Below are positions 59,569 to 64,000 of a stretch of DNA of 64,000 nucleotides, piece by piece. Made by a program: the position numbers and the translations under genes. This DNA comes from Chromera velia (lineage: Eukaryota > Sar > Chromeraceae), in NCBI GenBank assembly GCA_018398765.1, contig JAHBMJ010003907.1:66996-130995 (forward strand), given 5' to 3'. The notes beneath the pieces are model-generated. The model was given only the letters and a program-made list of their open reading frames with translations. It was not told the origin of the DNA and searched no databases. The stretch's first letter is position 1, and the number at the start of each line of letters is the position of its first letter.

Positions 59569-60928
59569 CCCTCATTCATTCGTTCGCTCGTTCGTTCGTT
59601 CGCTCAGTCAGAGAGACCCGCGGCGACCCGGCAGAAGAGCCCAGAAGATCTTCGAACGAAGGTTGCAACATCTTTCAGTACCCAAACGTGAAAGGCAGAC
59701 AACACAGCACCAAGGCAAGCAGCAAGTTACCGTGCACATGCAAGCATGCGAGCTTGATCCAAGAACCGACTCACTTACTCAGCGACAAGGCAAGAGAGTC
59801 ACAAGGACACGGAAGAATACAGAGAGAGAGAGAGAGAGAGAGAGATGCACAGACCACAAGGGCGGCAAGGAGGAAGAAACAGAGAAAGGGCAGAAGGACG
59901 GATTGATAGTTGGATGGATGCAAGAAGACAATTACATGCACAGGGAAAGAACGGGTGGAAGGATCGAAGGATGGATGGATGCCAGGGGCGTGCTAACCGA
60001 CCCAGGAAGGTTAAGAGATCTACCCCACTTCGCTTTCAACAGACAGACAGACAGAAAGATATACAGACCACAAGCCTCGCCTCCCTCCATGCCTCCGATT
60101 CGTCCGAAGACTCGCCCCCCCTTCTCTCTCTCTCTCTCTCTCTGCTCCGCAGCACAAGCGGGAGAGAAAGAGAAACGGAAAGAGGGTCAAACGAAGGGGA
60201 AAAAGCGGAATGACTGAGAGAGAAAAGAATTGACACGCTCCGTGAATTCTCTCAGCATTGATTTTTCCTCCAGCTCGTTCGTTTGCTGTCTCTGTATTTG
60301 ATCTCTCAATCTATCTCCCTGTCGACCTCCTCGTGGTTCTCTCGAGTGATCCATTGGCCGGTTGACGAAAATTTGCGCACAGCCCCTAGCTGTTTGTACG
60401 TGCATGCAAGAAAAGAAAAGATCGAGAATGAAAAGGAAGGAAGAGAAAGAAACCCAGCCCCTCTTCCCTTCAAGGTCGAAGGCAGCTGACGACTACTTCT
60501 ACTTCACTCAGGAAGGGAGGAAGGAAGGAAGGGGGAGTACCGACAATCAATCCATCCAACATCCAATGATGCACCCCTTCAAATCTTCGGTCGCCACCCT
60601 TGATTCTCTCCAACCTCCTCCCTGTCGGTGACCCCATTTCAAATCCTTTCCTTTCCTGTGTTTCTCTTTGTTTCCTTCCAGTTTATCATTTAGGTAGGAG
60701 AACAGGAACATGGCACGGAGCGGAAGCAGTGTTCATAGGAGCAGTGGAAAGACAAGGAAACTTCATTGATGTGCAGGCAGGCAGGGAACAGCAAGAACGG
60801 ACATCTTATTTCACCAAAAATGGAAAGCATCCATTGAATGAAGGAAGGAAGGAGTATGAAGGAAGGAGTCCAAGCGATGACCCGCCAAGATACACAAGCT
60901 AGCCAGGTCATCAAAAAAGTTACTCCTG

Positions 60929-60929
<1 letters not shown>

Positions 60930-61010
<81 letters not shown>
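60930..61010 (+). repeat. Composite CA/GA microsatellite
   Basis: CA repeats (with one TA interruption) run directly into GA repeats. Confidence 0.93.
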
Positions 61011-64000
61011 CGCCAATTGAAAAATTGCAGCAAAAATACCATTTTCAGCAATCAAAAAGAAAACAGACAGACCTTTTGTCGCACGCAGGCAGGCTAAACA
61101 CCTCCCTCCACCGTTGACCCCCAAACGAACAACCGTACTACTTCCTTCGTCTTCTCCCTCCAGAATACTCTGTCTCCTTCTCCCCGAGCGTCACTGGAAA
61201 AGGATAGTCAGATCAACAGACACACGGGCGGAGAGAAACCCGTCCTTCCTTCCTTCCATCCTTCTTTGACTGCACCGGCCACGTTTTGAGGGAAAACAGA
61301 CCTTGCAAGATTCGTCTGCCATCGCCAGCTTTCTTCTTCTATACATACAGGCTGGATGGAGGAAAGAGTCTTGTCTTCTTTCATGCAGCTGTCAACACAA
61401 ACTGTCGTCCTCTTTCTCCCTCTCTGTTCTTCCTCCCCGGCCTTCCATAGGCCCTCTCTGCTTGAAGACCTCGGGCCTCAACCACAAATCATTATCCCTT
61501 CTCTTTTCTTCTCTTCTCTCCTTTTATTAATACGGTTCTTCTACTGTGTTTCGGTTCACACCGAAACTGTGGGGACCTGCCGGAATTTCTCTGGAGTCTC
61601 CCCCTTCGTCCGCATTCCTTGCTTGCTGCTGTCTTGTCACAATCTTGCTCCCCCATGCAGATGGTTGCTCGCATCGTCCGAGAGAAAACGGTCCTTTGTT
61701 TTTTTAGTTCGATCTGCTCTTCAGAGAAGAAACAGAAGAATAAGAACAAGAAGACGAAGAAGTGGATAGAAGAAAATACGGCGGCGGTGGGTCCGCTTTC
61801 GTGTTTCCCTCCTCTCCTCTCATCTTATTTGTTCGCCTTTTTGATTTTTGCGCTTCAATCGCTTCTCGTCCTTCCTTCCTGAGAAAGCAACTACCTGAGA
61901 ATCATTGCAGAGAGAATCCCTTTGTTTTTCTGTCAATGAGACCCGCCCCCTCTCTCCCTCTCTCTGCATGCCTACCCATCTCTCGGTCCAAAAAAACTGA
62001 GAGATACGGACAGGCAGGCAAGAGAAAAAAAAGACTACAGAGGAACTGTGTGCTTTTCGATTCATTCATCTGCACAGAACTCTCTTTCTCTGTCGGCTGC
62101 ACACACGCTTATCCTTTCTACTCCACCACAGCAGGGCACGGCGCGATCTCTTCCTCATGATGCAGACCAGCGGACGGACGGAAAGGCAAGGAAGGAACTG
62201 AGTTTAGTGGTGTGGGGGCAGAGGGACGCAAACGCAGGGAGGGAAGGAAGAGAAGAGTAGTGAAGACGAGTCGAATCACACACGCAGGGAAGAAAGAGGC
62301 ATCGATCGATAAATGACTGGATGGATAGGTTGATTCTACAAGAAGAAACGAAACGACAATGGGAGGGGGGAGAGAATAGCAGATAGACAGAAATCATGAC
62401 AAGAGAAGAAAGAGACTTTGAAGTGTGGGCGCAGACAGAGACAGCAGACAGATGGATGGATGATCGGTCGACCAGCCCGCAAGTCGATCACTGCTGGGGG
62501 AATCGATTCGTATTCGTTTTTTCTCTCTTGGGAAAGCAAGGGAACGTGCTCGGTGCACGGGGTGTTTAAAAATATTCCAACTCACTCGCGCATGGATGCA
62601 TACATGCATGGGAAAAATGGCTCTTTTGAAAAAGAAACAAGTTGACAGAGTGAATGTGACGTTTCTTGTGTTCAAAAAATAGGGCAGTCAGTCAGTCAGT
62701 GCAAAGAAGGAGGGAGGAACGGATGGATCAACCAAACAGCCCCCGCTGCATGCTCACTCTTCCCGTCCTTCCGTATCCTTTCATCTAGCTACTTTCCTCC
62801 CCCTCCCGCCTTTCCCTTTTCTTTCCTTCCCCACCCTCCCCCCTCATCGTGTTGATTGTGGAACCCTGGCGGCGGGCACCTCCCTACCACCCCCCACCCA
62901 GCCCTATCCTGTACAAGAGAGACAGAGAGAGAGAGAAAGAGAGGGAGAGAGACAGAGAGACCTGTCGGATCCATGCACCTCTGTACTCCCCGCCACCCTC
63001 TTTGTTCTTCTGGAGCTTACTTAAGCCCAGTCAGTCGGCGACACACGGACGCCAGAGAGGCTCAGCAGACAGGCACAGAGACAAGAGGAGAGGAAAGGAA
63101 AGAACTGCACCAACTGATTGCCTTCCTTACAAGAGACAGATACTATTAGAAGAAAGAAAAGAGTCACCACCCCCCCCCACCCCCCTCGAGGATGGATGCG
63201 TGGGTATGGCTGGACAAAGAACAAAAAAAAGGATGCACGGACAGACAGAGGAGCCAATTAAACGTGTTCACTCACCAAAGGCAACCCCCGAATGTCGTCA
63301 CCCAGCACTCCCTTCCTCCTTCCCTCTCTCTCTTGCGCTCGCCCGCCGGACACAAATTTCAGTCCGTGCAGACATGCGCATATGCGAGAACGCAAGGGAA
63401 GAGAAGGGAAGAGCACTCGAAGGACGGAAAGAATTAAAGAAGGGGAAGAAGAAGAGAGGCACGAAGAAGAAGTAAGCCAAAAAGTGGAAGACTAGTCAAT
63501 GCAGTCAGCTCAGCCACGCCAGTCTGTCTATACAGCCAGCCAGTTTTTGTTGGATTTATTTTCATTTCGCCTCGCTCACCCTCCTTCATTCGCCTTCTGT
63601 CCCTCAAACGCACCGCATAACATCACAGGGTCTCCGCGTCCTGTCACTGTCTTCTTCTTCTTCAATCAAGATCTCTTGATTGATTTCTGGATGGATGCTG
63701 GCACAGCAGCGGAAGGCAGCGTGACAAGCAAGGCAAATATGAAGACCCCAAAGCATAGCTTCCTTCAGCCTGCCTTCTCCTCTTCTTTCTTGCGTCTCTC
63801 TCTAGCTTTGGCTGGTACTCGGCAGGTACTCGTTTGACCCGAATCGAATTTTTTTTTTAAAAACAGAAGGACGATCGAAGTGCGCCTGTCGGTCTGTCTG
63901 CGGATGCTTCTTTCACTTAATTTTCTGTCGTCGTTTCCTCCAACCATAATTTCCCAAAAAAAACCCAACCTTCAAAATCAAACCAAAACACCCCCCCCCC

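Larger units (their letters stand above)
58051..64000. other. Simple-repeat-rich DNA, no gene seen
   Basis: These 5.9 kb hold CA (58680-58702), CAGT (59509-59568), GTTC (59575-59605), GA and CA/GA arrays and many TTCC/GGAA patches. No ORF on either strand carries a recognisable domain; the longest (59306-60217) is a repeat translation. The Lys/Arg-rich ORF at 58406-58648 is the least repetitive but has no support. The window ends in poly-C. Introns of a gene lying outside the window could be present. Confidence 0.5.

Noticed and set aside
59306-60217. 303-codon plus-strand ORF
   Set aside because: It is composed of CAGT, GTTC, GA and CAGA repeat translations; no conserved segment or splice support.

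Overview
This window looks like nuclear DNA of a protist with large, intron-rich genes. Introns are 100 to 2,100 bp long and packed with microsatellites (GAAA, GGAA, CAGT, GCAT, CA/GA). Coding exons are GC-rich and often encode long Ser, Pro, Gly and Gln tracts. The one well-recognised conserved gene, a CCR4 deadenylase, has the cysteine-rich N-terminus of plant CCR4 rather than the leucine-rich repeats of yeast and animals. An alveolate or stramenopile alga is likely, and a chromerid such as Chromera velia is my best guess. The organism is inference; no marker gene proves it.

Layout. Bases 1-596 are AT-rich and non-coding. At 597-8201 (minus) lies a six-exon gene with an N-terminal tandem Tudor/agenet-like module and a 1,200-residue disordered tail. 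It is divergent from a three-exon gene at 9024-15474 (plus) that encodes a 1,725-residue protein with no domain I recognise. From 15475 to 24290 I find no gene: there is a poly-C sequencing gap, many simple repeats, and an AT-rich island (about 21240-23660) carrying two inverted-repeat elements, one with a 232-bp MITE nested inside it. At 24291-34766 (minus) lies a large gene fusing beta-propeller (WD40-like) modules to a TRP-type cation channel. A decayed TPR/Mss51-like gene follows at 35382-36651 (plus). Then comes a second AT-rich island (36652-40960) with remnants of a non-LTR retrotransposon and a second copy of the 232-bp MITE. At 40961-54795 (minus) is the CCR4 deadenylase in twelve exons, with an unusual 1,270-residue Gln/Ser-rich C-terminal extension. 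At 55910-56989 (plus) is a two-exon short-chain dehydrogenase/reductase. From 56990 to 64000 I find only AT-rich sequence, then simple-repeat-rich non-coding DNA.

The genes do not form an operon or obvious pathway. The Tudor protein and CCR4 are plausibly RNA or chromatin regulators, the propeller-channel fusion is a membrane sensor, and the SDR is metabolic. The most unusual features are: (1) the propeller-TRP fusion; (2) the CCR4 tail; (3) introns that begin with tandem copies of their own donor motif (GTCAGTCAGTCAG) and end in TGCATGCAG; (4) two loci in different genes where a splice-site-containing exon edge is duplicated around an insert carrying the same 16-bp AT-rich core; and (5) nested MITEs. 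Exon models were built by hand by matching open frames, splice-site consensus and intron phase, so every boundary is a prediction.
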